A stretch of 19,995 nucleotides of DNA from Bacteroidales bacterium. Lineage in GTDB: Bacteria; Bacteroidota; Bacteroidia; Bacteroidales; JAGOPY01. The position numbers and the translations under genes were made by a program. Numbering within the stretch: the stretch's first letter is position 1; each line of letters opens with the position of its first letter. The notes under the pieces are model-generated. The model saw nothing but the letters and a program-made list of their open reading frames with translations, did no database searches and was not told the origin of the DNA. The DNA lies in contig DAOWEV010000076.1 of the NCBI GenBank assembly GCA_030638325.1, positions 1 to 19,995 on the forward strand. Direction: 5' to 3'. Below, in pieces: positions 1 to 6,128 of the stretch.

Positions 1-621
1 ATCGGTTTTGGCAGGATCAGCGGTCAAACGATCGGTTTTGTTGCTAACCAGCCACTTGTCCTGGCAGGTGTACTGGACGTGGACTCATCTGATAAAGCTG
101 CGCGGTTCATCAGGTATTGCGATGCTTTTAACATCCCCATGGTAACACTTGTGGACCTGCCCGGATACCTGCCAGGTATCGACCAGGAGCACAACGGTGT
201 GATCCGGCATGGCGCTAAACTGCTATATGCATACTCTGAGGCCACCGTTCCCAAGATCACCCTGATCCTGCGGAAAGCATACGGCGGGGGATATATTGCC
301 ATGTGCTCTCACCACCTGAAAGCTGATTTTGTATTTGCCTGGCCAACGGCAGAGATAGCCGTCATGGGCCCCGAGGGAGCTGCAAATATCATCTTCAGAA
401 ATGAGATCAAAAATGCTGAAAATCCTGAAGCTGTACGAAAATTAAAGATCAAGGAATACAAGCAGAAATTTGCAAACCCTTATGTGGCCGCAGCTTACGG
501 GTATATTGATGCCGTCATTGATCCTAAGGAAACCAGGAAAATGCTGATTCACGCACTGGAGGTTTCTTCTCAGAAAAACGAGCGGTTGCCAGATAAAAAA
601 CATGGGATCCCACCATTTTAA
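1..621 (+). CDS. Acyl-CoA carboxylase carboxyltransferase subunit (propionyl-/methylmalonyl-CoA type), 3' part
   Basis: The reading frame is open from base 1, so the 5' part lies outside the window; 206 C-terminal residues of a roughly 510-residue family are present. The protein is the carboxyltransferase subunit of a biotin-dependent acyl-CoA carboxylase or decarboxylase (PccB/MmdA family), which moves CO2 between carboxybiotin and an acyl-CoA. Visible family signatures are the LVDLPGYLPG segment, IRHGAKLLYAYSEATVPKIT, the glycine-rich RKAYGGGYIAM acyl-CoA/oxyanion region, the AVMGPEGAANI segment and the usual basic KKHGIPPF C-terminus. The biotin carrier protein 203 nt downstream on the same strand is a likely partner. 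The sequence does not separate propionyl-CoA carboxylase from methylmalonyl-CoA decarboxylase, so no symbol is given. Confidence 0.93.
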   Translation: MGFGRISGQTIGFVANQPLVLAGVLDVDSSDKAARFIRYCDAFNIPMVTLVDLPGYLPGIDQEHNGVIRHGAKLLYAYSEATVPKITLILRKAYGGGYIAMCSHHLKADFVFAWPTAEIAVMGPEGAANIIFRNEIKNAENPEAVRKLKIKEYKQKFANPYVAAAYGYIDAVIDPKETRKMLIHALEVSSQKNERLPDKKHGIPPF

Positions 622-663
622 GCTCATTAATTCCTAACGCAGCACAAGGCTGCAAATAAATTG

Positions 664-726
664 ATTAACGATTAACGATTGTAGATTAACGATTTAAGAT
701 TGTAAATTAAAGATTTAAGATTTTAT
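664..726. repeat. Heptamer tandem array, ATTAACG type
   Basis: Nine consecutive 7-bp units run without a gap: ATTAACG, ATTAACG, ATTGTAG, ATTAACG, ATTTAAG, ATTGTAA, ATTAAAG, ATTTAAG, ATTTTAT. The array fills the first half of the spacer between the carboxyltransferase and biotin carrier genes and decays from exact to degenerate copies rightward. The remaining AT-rich bases to 810 show no hairpin terminator or recognisable promoter. Confidence 0.85.
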
Positions 727-824
727 TATTTATTAAATTTCCGTTCAGAGATTTTGAAATAAAAACTTTTTAGAAAAACAAAATTTTACAGGCTAATAGT
801 TTAATTAATGAGGAGTTGAAAGTT

Positions 825-1160
825 ATGGAAAATGATAAAAAGAATAACAGTAACACTTCGTTTAAAACACTCAACATAGAAAATGTCAATTATACAACGC
901 TATTGACCAGGAAATATGTGGAACGAAAACCTTATGTTGAGCATGACCCGAAAAAGATAGTGGCTTTTATACCCGGAGTCATCAAAAAGATCTTTATTAA
1001 GGAGGGTTCAAGAGTCAAGGAAGACAATCCCCTGCTGGTGCTGGAAGCTATGAAAATGAATAATAAAATCCTGGCGCCCATGAACGGTGTGATCAAAAAA
1101 TTACATGTAAAACAGGGGAAAAGTGTACTGAAAAATGATCTCCTGGTGGAATTCAAATAG
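825..1160 (+). CDS. Biotin carboxyl carrier protein (biotinyl domain) of acyl-CoA carboxylase
   Basis: This is a small carrier of 111 residues whose C-terminal two thirds form a biotinyl/lipoyl-type domain. It has the canonical biotinylation site EAMKM, the lysine being the biotin attachment point, within LLVLEAMKMNNKILAP. The paired half-motif PMNGVIKKLHVKQGKSV follows, ending in LLVEFK as usual for the family. The N-terminal 40 residues are polar and probably a flexible tether. ATG 825 is preferred over the in-frame TTG at 816 because an AGGAG Shine-Dalgarno sits at 811-815, 9 nt upstream of 825, and would abut the TTG. Together with the upstream carboxyltransferase it probably belongs to one acyl-CoA carboxylase; a biotin carboxylase subunit is not in the window. 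It converges with engB. Confidence 0.9.
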   Translation: MENDKKNNSNTSFKTLNIENVNYTTLLTRKYVERKPYVEHDPKKIVAFIPGVIKKIFIKEGSRVKEDNPLLVLEAMKMNNKILAPMNGVIKKLHVKQGKSVLKNDLLVEFK

Positions 1161-1209
1161 CTGCTAAGTGTTTGCCCATAAAGTCAAGCAATTGTTGAAT
1201 TGAAGCACC

Positions 1210-1336
1210 AAATAACAAATTTCAAATAACAAACAAATTCCAATTTTCAAATTTCAAATCCCCGAAATAGTTTGGATCATCGAGTTTTTTGAGCATTGTG
1301 ATTTACTTGTAATTTGGTTATTGAAATTTGTGATTT
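1210..1336. repeat. Heptamer array (AAATTTC/AAATAAC type) forming a long imperfect inverted repeat
   Basis: Positions 1210-1262 consist of 7-bp units AAATAAC, AAATTTC, AAATAAC, (AAAC), AAATTCC, AATTTTC, AAATTTC, AAATCCC. The opposite arm lies at about 1301-1336: its reverse complement reads AAATCACAAATTTCAATAAC, against AAATAACAAATTTCAAATAAC-like sequence on the left. The structure sits between the convergent biotin carrier and engB genes, so the transcript from either side could fold into an AT-rich hairpin and serve as a terminator. That role is inferred; there is no GC-rich stem with a classical U-tract. Confidence 0.7.
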
Positions 1337-1374
1337 TCCTTTTTATAACTTTTGTTTAAGATAAAATACAGATA

Positions 1375-1974
1375 TTAACTGAAAAGGGTATTGGTTTCCT
1401 CAATAAATGAAAGTATCTCATCTTTTCCTTTCCCTGTTTGAGCAGAAGTAATGAATAACTGCGGCAGGCTTTCCCATTCTTCCATGATTTCCCGGTTTAT
1501 GGCATCAACTTGTTTTTGCAGTGCATTCACACCTAACTTATCGGTTTTTGTATAGATCAATACAAATGGCAAATTATGCATTCCAAACCATGCAAGCAAC
1601 TCCAGGTCCTTTTGCTGTGCAGGAATCCTTGAATCAATAAGGATAAAGCTGCATAAAAGATTCCGGCGCTGCAAGAGATAATTCCGTATCATTTTTTCCC
1701 ATTGCCGGCGGGAGGTTTTGGATACTTTGGCATAACCAAAGCCGGGCAGATCGGCCAGATACCATTCATTGTTAATGATAAAATGATTGATCAACCGGGT
1801 CTTTCCCGGGGTCGAGGAGGTCTTGGCCAGTGCTTTTCTTCCAGTGATCATATTGATCAGGGAAGATTTCCCAACGTTTGACCTTCCGAGAAAAGCATAT
1901 TCCGGTTTATCGCCCGGAGGACAATCTTTCACCTGCGGGCTGCTCTTTATAAAATCTGCACTTTTTATGATCAC
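1375..1974 (-). CDS. engB: Ribosome biogenesis GTP-binding protein EngB/YsxC
   Basis: The product is a TRAFAC-class GTPase of 199 residues needed for late assembly of the large ribosomal subunit. All G motifs are present in order: G1 GRSNVGKS at residues 30-37, the switch/G2 region SSTPGKT at 53-59, G3 DLPG at 75-78, G4 TKTD at 142-145 and G5 SAQ at 177-179. Length matches the family (about 195-210). The start is GTG, chosen because the MIIKSADF N-terminus aligns with the usual EngB opening and no in-frame ATG lies nearby. That GTG is embedded in the first unit of a heptamer repeat array, so no Shine-Dalgarno is visible. It is the last of three leftward genes and converges with the biotin carrier gene. 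Confidence 0.95.
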   Translation of the reverse strand: MIIKSADFIKSSPQVKDCPPGDKPEYAFLGRSNVGKSSLINMITGRKALAKTSSTPGKTRLINHFIINNEWYLADLPGFGYAKVSKTSRRQWEKMIRNYLLQRRNLLCSFILIDSRIPAQQKDLELLAWFGMHNLPFVLIYTKTDKLGVNALQKQVDAINREIMEEWESLPQLFITSAQTGKGKDEILSFIEETNTLFS

Positions 1975-2019
1975 GGGTTACGCGTTACGAGTTACGCGTT
2001 ACGAGTTACGAGTCACGGG
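1971..2019. repeat. Heptamer tandem array, TTACGAG type
   Basis: Seven gapless units are present: TCACGGG, TTACGCG, TTACGAG, TTACGCG, TTACGAG, TTACGAG, TCACGGG. The first and last units are identical. The left end overlaps the engB GTG start codon (complement of 1972-1974). Confidence 0.9.
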
Positions 2020-2028
2020 TTTCATTTC

Positions 2029-2054
2029 GCAACCTGCAACTTGCAACCTGTTGC
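2029..2054. repeat. Second short heptamer array (GCAACCT type) with terminal dyad
   Basis: Units GCAACCT, GCAACTT, GCAACCT are followed by GTTGC. The last unit and GTTGC form a 12-bp dyad (GCAAC-CT-GTTGC, 2043-2054) that reaches the first base of the complement of the leftward glsB stop codon (2054-2056). It lies in the same spacer as the TTACGAG array but has an unrelated unit. Confidence 0.75.
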
Positions 2055-2980
2055 TATTTCTTATAAGTATGCAAATGACGGTCTTTCTTGAAATCATGAA
2101 TATCCCTGACCGTCACCAGGATACCGGTTTCTTCAACATCGCCAAAAAATTTGTTCAATGATGTCCCAAAGGTTCTCATCGTTGCAGAGAGATTCATATA
2201 AGCATTCACAAGAGGTGGAATATTTTCATTCAGGCTTCTCACCTTCTGTACCAGTATCCTGTAATCCTCCTCATAGTTATAACCCGTAAAAATACTTTCC
2301 AGCACTTTTTTGGATGTAGTGATACCCAAGGGTTCCAGGGGTGTAAGAAGATTGTCTTTGTCCGGAAAATACTTCTTCATAAAGAACAATACCAGGTCCC
2401 TGGCCAGGCCGTCGTAATCACGGTACATGGTTACCTTTCCAAAAAGATATTCTATATCAGGATTATCCATCACAATAGCACCGAGTCCGTCCCAGAGATT
2501 ATCCAGGCTATACATCCCCTTTCTCAGGTTATACTGGGGTTGATAGTTGGGTTGTACAAAGGAACGTCCCAATTCAGCGGAGACAGGAAGAAAATCTTTA
2601 ATAAACTTCTCTGAAAAATGAAACAGCCGGGCGGTGGGAGATAATACATTCCCATCTTTATCAATCCCTATATCTTTCCCGTGAATGAAACGATAACCAC
2701 CCATGACATCCTGATCTTCCGGGTTCCAGACAATCAACTGCTTGAATGGTTTCTTTCCGGTATCAAATTTATCCACATCACAGGCCTTTCCGGTTCCTCC
2801 GCCTGCATCACGGAAGGTTATTTCACGAAGCCTGCCTGTTTCCCGCATTAAATTGGGAGCCGATTCGTGGGTGAACAAATAAATCTGATTACCGCCATTA
2901 TTGGTATCCCTGATAAAAATGTCTTTAGTCAGTTCAGCCTGTAAAAGCTTCTTATCAACCGGAGAAATGATCGTTTCCAT
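2054..2980 (-). CDS. glsB: GNAT-family amino-acid N-acyltransferase of lipid synthesis (GlsB/OlsB-like, 'hemolysin' family)
   Basis: The 308-residue product has the pattern of the Acetyltransf_5/'putative hemolysin' family, which includes OlsB and the Bacteroides glycine-lipid enzyme GlsB. These transfer a 3-hydroxy fatty acyl chain from acyl-ACP to the amino group of ornithine or glycine. Seen here are an N-terminal segment with RETGRLREITFRDAGGGTG (residues 46-64), VWNPEDQDVMGGYRF (84-98) and the hallmark ELGRSFVQPNYQ (136-147). The C-terminal part (254-289) contains IPPLVNAYMNLSATMRTFG. The O-acyltransferase partner gene lies upstream on the same strand, as in known Gls/Ols pairs. Substrate (glycine versus ornithine) cannot be read from sequence; glycine is inferred from the phylum. 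The 197-nt gap to glsA contains an octamer inverted repeat. Confidence 0.8.
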   Translation of the reverse strand: METIISPVDKKLLQAELTKDIFIRDTNNGGNQIYLFTHESAPNLMRETGRLREITFRDAGGGTGKACDVDKFDTGKKPFKQLIVWNPEDQDVMGGYRFIHGKDIGIDKDGNVLSPTARLFHFSEKFIKDFLPVSAELGRSFVQPNYQPQYNLRKGMYSLDNLWDGLGAIVMDNPDIEYLFGKVTMYRDYDGLARDLVLFFMKKYFPDKDNLLTPLEPLGITTSKKVLESIFTGYNYEEDYRILVQKVRSLNENIPPLVNAYMNLSATMRTFGTSLNKFFGDVEETGILVTVRDIHDFKKDRHLHTYKK

Positions 2981-3020
2981 CTTGCGATTTATTATTTAGG
3001 TTTTACTGTTATTTTAATGG

Positions 3021-3075
3021 AAATGCTTAAATGGACAAATGATTAAATGCGTAAATGCTTAAATGCTTAAATAGG
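3021..3075. repeat. Octamer tandem array, left arm (AAATGCTT type)
   Basis: Six gapless 8-bp units plus a partial seventh: AAATGCTT, AAATGGAC, AAATGATT, AAATGCGT, AAATGCTT, AAATGCTT, AAATAGG. Read as its complement it matches the CATTNNAN array at 3098-3153, so the two form an inverted repeat with a 22-nt loop in the glsA-glsB spacer. Confidence 0.88.
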
Positions 3076-3097
3076 TAAAAGCTATTTATTGTTCCTA

Positions 3098-3153
3098 CAT
3101 TCAATCATTCAATCATTTTAGCATTCAATCATTTAATCATTTTAGCATTCAAT
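3098..3153. repeat. Octamer tandem array, right arm (CATTCAAT type)
   Basis: Seven gapless 8-bp units: CATTCAAT, CATTCAAT, CATTTTAG, CATTCAAT, CATTTAAT, CATTTTAG, CATTCAAT. Each unit is the approximate reverse complement of the AAATGNTT units at 3021-3075. A transcript of the glsA-glsB region could fold into a stem of about 50 bp with mismatches. Confidence 0.88.
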
Positions 3154-3177
3154 TTATAACAACGCTATAGTTAAGTC

Positions 3178-4068
3178 CTATTTACCATATTCAAATTCCC
3201 TGCCTGGATCTGACTCCATGGAATAAACATGCTCTTTCAGCTTTTCAGCCCATATTTTATCGGAGAATCTCTTATCAAAGGTAGTCCAGGGTATCTCTTT
3301 TCCAAAGATTATTTTGAAATTTTTATCCTTCAGTTTCATCATCTCATCAACGAGGTATAACATTTCAATATTGGCTTTGATCTTAAAACGTTTTCTGAGG
3401 TTAGCGAGGCGATAAAAGAAATTGGAATTTCTGCCGCTAATAAATACCGGGACTATATTCCTTTTATATCTTTTGCACCTGGTAAGAAAGGTTTTTTTCC
3501 ACTCCAGATCACATATAATGCCTGATTGTTTTCGTGAAACAAGCCCGGCCGGGAAGTACAATATTTCAATATCAGAAGCAAAAGTATCATTTATGATCCT
3601 GACATTTTCGGCATTGCTTCCATGCTTGTTGACCGGGATGAACAATTCCTGCAAGCCCGGAACATTCATGAGCAAGTCATTGACAGGAAAGACAATGTCT
3701 TCTCTTTTCGTGCCGGCGACATGCATCAGGGCCACGCCATCTATTCCTCCCAACGGATGATTAGAAGCGATCAGGCATTTTCCTTCCCGGGGAATATTCT
3801 CTTCATTTATTATGACAGGATGAACATCAAAGGCATCCAGGATAGCCTTTACAAAATCAAGCCCCCACTTATCCCGGTTACTATAAATAAAGGCATTTAG
3901 CCAGTCCTGATGAGTGATCCTTTTCAAATACCTGAAGATAAAACCCGGGATCATGTCCGCCATTCTCTCATTCTTGCCCCTGAATATCTTTTCAATATCC
4001 AAAAAATGCTCATCCACTTCAGGCAGTTGTTGCCGTGACTTCTTTAGTTTCTCTGCATCCATTAACAT
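3178..4068 (-). CDS. glsA: Lysophospholipid-acyltransferase-family O-acyltransferase (GlsA/OlsA-like)
   Basis: The 296-residue product belongs to the PlsC-like (LPLAT) superfamily. It most likely adds the second, ester-linked acyl chain to an N-acylated amino acid, giving a mature glycine or ornithine lipid at the inner membrane. The catalytic motif is NHPLGGID at residues 103-110, with H104 and D110; the His-Asp spacing is five residues, as in the 'hemolysin'-associated LPLAT subgroup, not the four of classical PlsC. A second acceptor-site block, PAGLVSRK, is at 173-180. No convincing transmembrane helix is seen; residues 1-60 are charged and probably membrane-peripheral. The GlsB-like N-acyltransferase follows on the same strand. 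ATG 4068 is used; an in-frame ATG at 4062 is equally possible. General PlsC activity in phosphatidic acid synthesis is the alternative. Confidence 0.82.
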   Translation of the reverse strand: MLMDAEKLKKSRQQLPEVDEHFLDIEKIFRGKNERMADMIPGFIFRYLKRITHQDWLNAFIYSNRDKWGLDFVKAILDAFDVHPVIINEENIPREGKCLIASNHPLGGIDGVALMHVAGTKREDIVFPVNDLLMNVPGLQELFIPVNKHGSNAENVRIINDTFASDIEILYFPAGLVSRKQSGIICDLEWKKTFLTRCKRYKRNIVPVFISGRNSNFFYRLANLRKRFKIKANIEMLYLVDEMMKLKDKNFKIIFGKEIPWTTFDKRFSDKIWAEKLKEHVYSMESDPGREFEYGK

Positions 4069-4081
4069 TCAACATTTAATA

Positions 4082-4110
4082 CAAAATTAGTGAATATTTC
4101 ACAGTATCAA
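4082..4110 (-). promoter_or_regulatory. Candidate Bacteroidota-type promoter for glsA with internal dyad
   Basis: On the minus strand, 4089-4082 reads TAATTTTG, a full match to the Bacteroidota -7 consensus TAnnTTTG. TTG at 4110-4108 lies 18 nt upstream, in the -33 position. Transcription would start about 10 nt before the glsA ATG. The 13-bp dyad GTGAATATTTCAC (4090-4102) occupies the space between the two boxes and could be an operator. The role is inferred from position and consensus only. Confidence 0.45.
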
Positions 4111-4130
4111 TATACTTTATAACTTTATAA

Positions 4131-4158
4131 ACTTTCAACTTTCAACTTTCAACTTTCA
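4131..4158. repeat. Heptamer tandem array, ACTTTCA type
   Basis: Four exact gapless copies of ACTTTCA are flanked by degenerate units (ACTTTAT at 4114, ACTCTGC at 4159). The array lies in the divergent glsA/mraZ spacer, upstream of both promoter candidates relative to their genes. The rest of 4159-4296 shows no gene and no strong signal. Confidence 0.9.
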
Positions 4159-4296
4159 ACTCTGCATGAATAACGCAGCTTAGTATTGCTGGCTAAGGTC
4201 ATCAAAAAAGCTCATATCCCATAACCCATTGATTATCTGAAACATCATTGTAATTACTAACAAAATGTTAATAAATATTGTAACCTTGTTGATTAA

Positions 4297-4323
4297 AAAG
4301 TGGTAAAAAGTGGTAGAAAGTGG
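4297..4323 (+). promoter_or_regulatory. MraZ operator: three AAAGTGG direct repeats at 10-bp period
   Basis: AAAGTGG occurs at 4297-4303, 4307-4313 and 4317-4323, each followed by the 3-nt spacer TAA, TAG or TAC. This is the architecture of known MraZ boxes: AAAGTG(T/G) units with 3-nt spacers in Mollicutes, and TGGGN repeats at 10-bp period in E. coli. It lies 40 bp upstream of mraZ, the expected place for autoregulation of the dcw operon. Binding is inferred from motif and position. Confidence 0.85.
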
Positions 4324-4335
4324 TACGAATGACAT

Positions 4336-4343
4336 TATATTTA
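4336..4343 (+). promoter_or_regulatory. Candidate -7 box of the dcw operon promoter
   Basis: TATATTTA matches the Bacteroidota TAnnTTTG -7 element at 7 of 8 positions and sits 13 bp after the MraZ boxes, which would cover the -33 region. No TTTG -33 box is present at the normal distance. An alternative, TAACCTTG at 4281-4288, would place the start site just before or on the boxes. Either choice makes MraZ control plausible. Confidence 0.35.
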
Positions 4344-4362
4344 CACCATAAAATTCAATTTT

Positions 4363-4821
4363 TTGCTGAATATCATCGGAACATACGAGTGTAAAGTGGA
4401 TGTGAAAGGGCGCCTGATGTTCCCGGCAGCTTATAAAAACCAGTTGTCGGAAGACCTTGACCAGGGCTTTGTCATCAAGCGCAGCATCTTCCGGAAATGC
4501 CTGGAATTGTACCCGATGGCAGAATGGACATCGGAGAGCGAAAGGGTCAATAAGCTCAACCGGTTCAGGAAAAAAAATGTGGATTTTATCAGGAAATTCA
4601 TGGCTGGCGTCAAGACCGTTGAGCTGGATAGTACCGGCAGGCTGCTGATACCAAAAGACCTGATAAATTATGGCGGTATCACCAAAGAGATTGTACTGGC
4701 ATCAGTTGTGAATAAGGTCGAGATCTGGGATAAGGCTGAATATGAAAAGGCTATTGACTACGATCCTGACGAATTTGCCGACCTCGCAGAAGAGGTCATG
4801 GGTGATATGGAAAACGAATAA
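4363..4821 (+). CDS. mraZ: Transcriptional regulator MraZ
   Basis: MraZ is a DNA-binding protein with two SpoVT/AbrB-like half-domains that forms a ring and controls its own dcw operon. The two signature loops are seen: DVKGRLMFP (residues 13-21) and DSTGRLLIPKDL (89-100). Length (152) is normal for Bacteroidota, where an acidic C-terminal tail is common (DPDEFADLAEEVMGDMENE here). No in-frame ATG is available upstream before the TGA at 4330-4332, so the start must be TTG 4363 or CTG 4366. TTG gives MLNIIGTYECKVD, which fits the family N-terminus. It is the first gene of the cluster, 8 nt before rsmH, and has three MraZ boxes directly upstream. Confidence 0.95.
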   Translation: MLNIIGTYECKVDVKGRLMFPAAYKNQLSEDLDQGFVIKRSIFRKCLELYPMAEWTSESERVNKLNRFRKKNVDFIRKFMAGVKTVELDSTGRLLIPKDLINYGGITKEIVLASVVNKVEIWDKAEYEKAIDYDPDEFADLAEEVMGDMENE

Positions 4822-4829
4822 AACAACTG

Positions 4830-5723
4830 ATGTACCACAAGCCCGTTTTATTAAAGGAGAGCATACAGGGGCTAAACATTCAACCGGAAGGCATCTATGC
4901 AGATGTCACATTTGGTGGTGGCGGGCACGCCCGTGAGATCCTGAAGCATCTCACCACCGGCAGGCTGATTGCTTTCGACCAGGATCAGGATGCCCTGTCA
5001 AACAGTCCTGACGACGAGCGTTTCCTGCTGATCAATCAAAACTTCCGCTACCTGAAGAATTTCCTTAATTTCCATGGGATCAAAGAGATAAACGGATTAC
5101 TTGCTGATCTTGGCATCTCTTCCTATCAAATAGACCAGCCTCATCGTGGTTTTTCCATCCGTTTTCACGGGAACCTGGATTTACGGATGGACAGTCGTAA
5201 AGAGCTAACCGGATCGGAAGTGATCAACACCTCGTCAGTAGAAGATCTTACCCGGATATTCAGGGAATATGGAGAAATAAAGCAAGCACACGGCCTGGCC
5301 CGTTCCATTGTTGAACACAGATCGATACATCCGGTCAGGACAACAGATGATTTAAAATCAGCCATTATTAAATACCTGCCGAGAGGCAAGGAGAATAAAT
5401 ACCTGGCCCGGGTGTTTCAAGCCATCCGCATTGAAGTAAATGAAGAACTGGATGCACTCAAGGAGATGTTGTCACAAGCTGCTGAGATGCTCATTCCGGG
5501 AGGCCGCCTGGTGGTTATATCCTATCATTCACTGGAGGACCGGCTGGTTAAGAATTTTATCCGGGCAGGCAACTTCGAAGGTAAGTTGGAAAAGGATTTC
5601 TTCGGAAATCCATTGCTTAAATTCAAACAAATCAGTAGAAAGCCCATAATCCCTGATGCGGTTGAAATCAGCAATAACCCACGTGCCAGGAGTGCAAAGC
5701 TCAGAATTGCAGAAAAGATTTGA
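4830..5723 (+). CDS. rsmH: 16S rRNA (cytosine(1402)-N(4))-methyltransferase RsmH (MraW)
   Basis: RsmH is an S-adenosylmethionine-dependent enzyme that N4-methylates C1402 in the 16S rRNA decoding centre. The 297-residue product carries the SAM-binding loop DVTFGGGGH (residues 25-33), acidic D50 at the end of strand 2, and LADLGISS (91-98). It also has the family blocks DLRMD (117-121), RVFQAIRIEVNEEL (about 195-208) and SYHSLEDRLVKNF near residue 231. It is full-length with ATG start MYHKPVLLKE, the typical opening. It is the second dcw gene, 3 nt before the ftsL-like gene, so translation is probably coupled. Confidence 0.97.
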   Translation: MYHKPVLLKESIQGLNIQPEGIYADVTFGGGGHAREILKHLTTGRLIAFDQDQDALSNSPDDERFLLINQNFRYLKNFLNFHGIKEINGLLADLGISSYQIDQPHRGFSIRFHGNLDLRMDSRKELTGSEVINTSSVEDLTRIFREYGEIKQAHGLARSIVEHRSIHPVRTTDDLKSAIIKYLPRGKENKYLARVFQAIRIEVNEELDALKEMLSQAAEMLIPGGRLVVISYHSLEDRLVKNFIRAGNFEGKLEKDFFGNPLLKFKQISRKPIIPDAVEISNNPRARSAKLRIAEKI

Positions 5724-5726
5724 AAG

Positions 5727-6128
5727 ATGGAAAAAGACAAGAAAACAAGGATAAACCGGATGAAAGACCAGGAACAGGATGTGAAACATCAGGAAAAAGG
5801 CATGGAAAAATCGGTCCAGGTACTACTGGATGGCTCTTTCCTGACACGGGACCGGGTGATCAGGCTCCTCCCATTCCTGCTCTTCCTGACCTTGCTGGCA
5901 GTCATTTACATATCCAATGTTTTCTATGGTGAAAGGATACAGAGAGAATCGATGAGGACCCGGCAGGAGTTGAAAGAACTCAGGTATGAATATGTCACTT
6001 CCAAATCAGATCTGATGTTTAAAAGTAAGCAATCGGAGGTGGCTAAGGAGCTGAAAAACACCGGGGTTATTGAATCCACAACGCCTCCGGTAAAGATAAT
6101 AATAAAAGAAAAAACAAAAAAGGACTGA
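5727..6128 (+). CDS. ftsL: FtsL-like divisome membrane protein
   Basis: This is a short bitopic membrane protein of 133 residues. It has a charged cytoplasmic N-terminus (1-43), one transmembrane helix (about 45-66, LLPFLLFLTLLAVIYISNVF) and a periplasmic coiled-coil-like segment rich in E, K, R, Q and L (69-112). A lysine-rich tail ends it. Size, topology and position between rsmH and ftsI match the Bacteroidota FtsL family, which is very divergent from E. coli FtsL. In the divisome FtsL acts with FtsB and FtsQ and activates FtsWI. The cytoplasmic arm is longer than usual in Proteobacteria. Its TGA stop overlaps the ftsI ATG by one base (TGATG). Assignment rests on topology and synteny rather than motifs. 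Confidence 0.85.
   Translation: MEKDKKTRINRMKDQEQDVKHQEKGMEKSVQVLLDGSFLTRDRVIRLLPFLLFLTLLAVIYISNVFYGERIQRESMRTRQELKELRYEYVTSKSDLMFKSKQSEVAKELKNTGVIESTTPPVKIIIKEKTKKD

Noticed and set aside
664..726. Possible CRISPR-like array, also considered at the other spacer arrays
   Set aside because: Units are 7-8 bp, contiguous and without spacers, and no cas genes are present; these are short tandem repeats.
816..824. TTG start for the biotin carrier protein
   Set aside because: AGGAG at 811-815 is directly adjacent to this TTG, too close for initiation, but is well spaced for ATG 825.
1787..2161. 124-codon open frame on the + strand
   Set aside because: It lies across the engB 5' end, the heptamer arrays and the glsB 3' end on the opposite strand. 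Its middle is translated repeat (TRYELRVTG-like) and it has no recognisable domain.
3422..3900. Overlapping + strand open frames of 92-112 codons
   Set aside because: They are antisense to the well-supported glsA-like gene, which has an intact catalytic motif; the products look random.
4742..4936. 64-codon + strand frame bridging mraZ and rsmH
   Set aside because: It is a shifted frame over two genes with strong family motifs; no frameshift is needed to explain either gene.
5720..5932. 70-codon + strand frame over the ftsL-like gene
   Set aside because: It is proline/glycine-rich shifted-frame translation without a membrane segment; the frame at 5727 has the expected FtsL topology.
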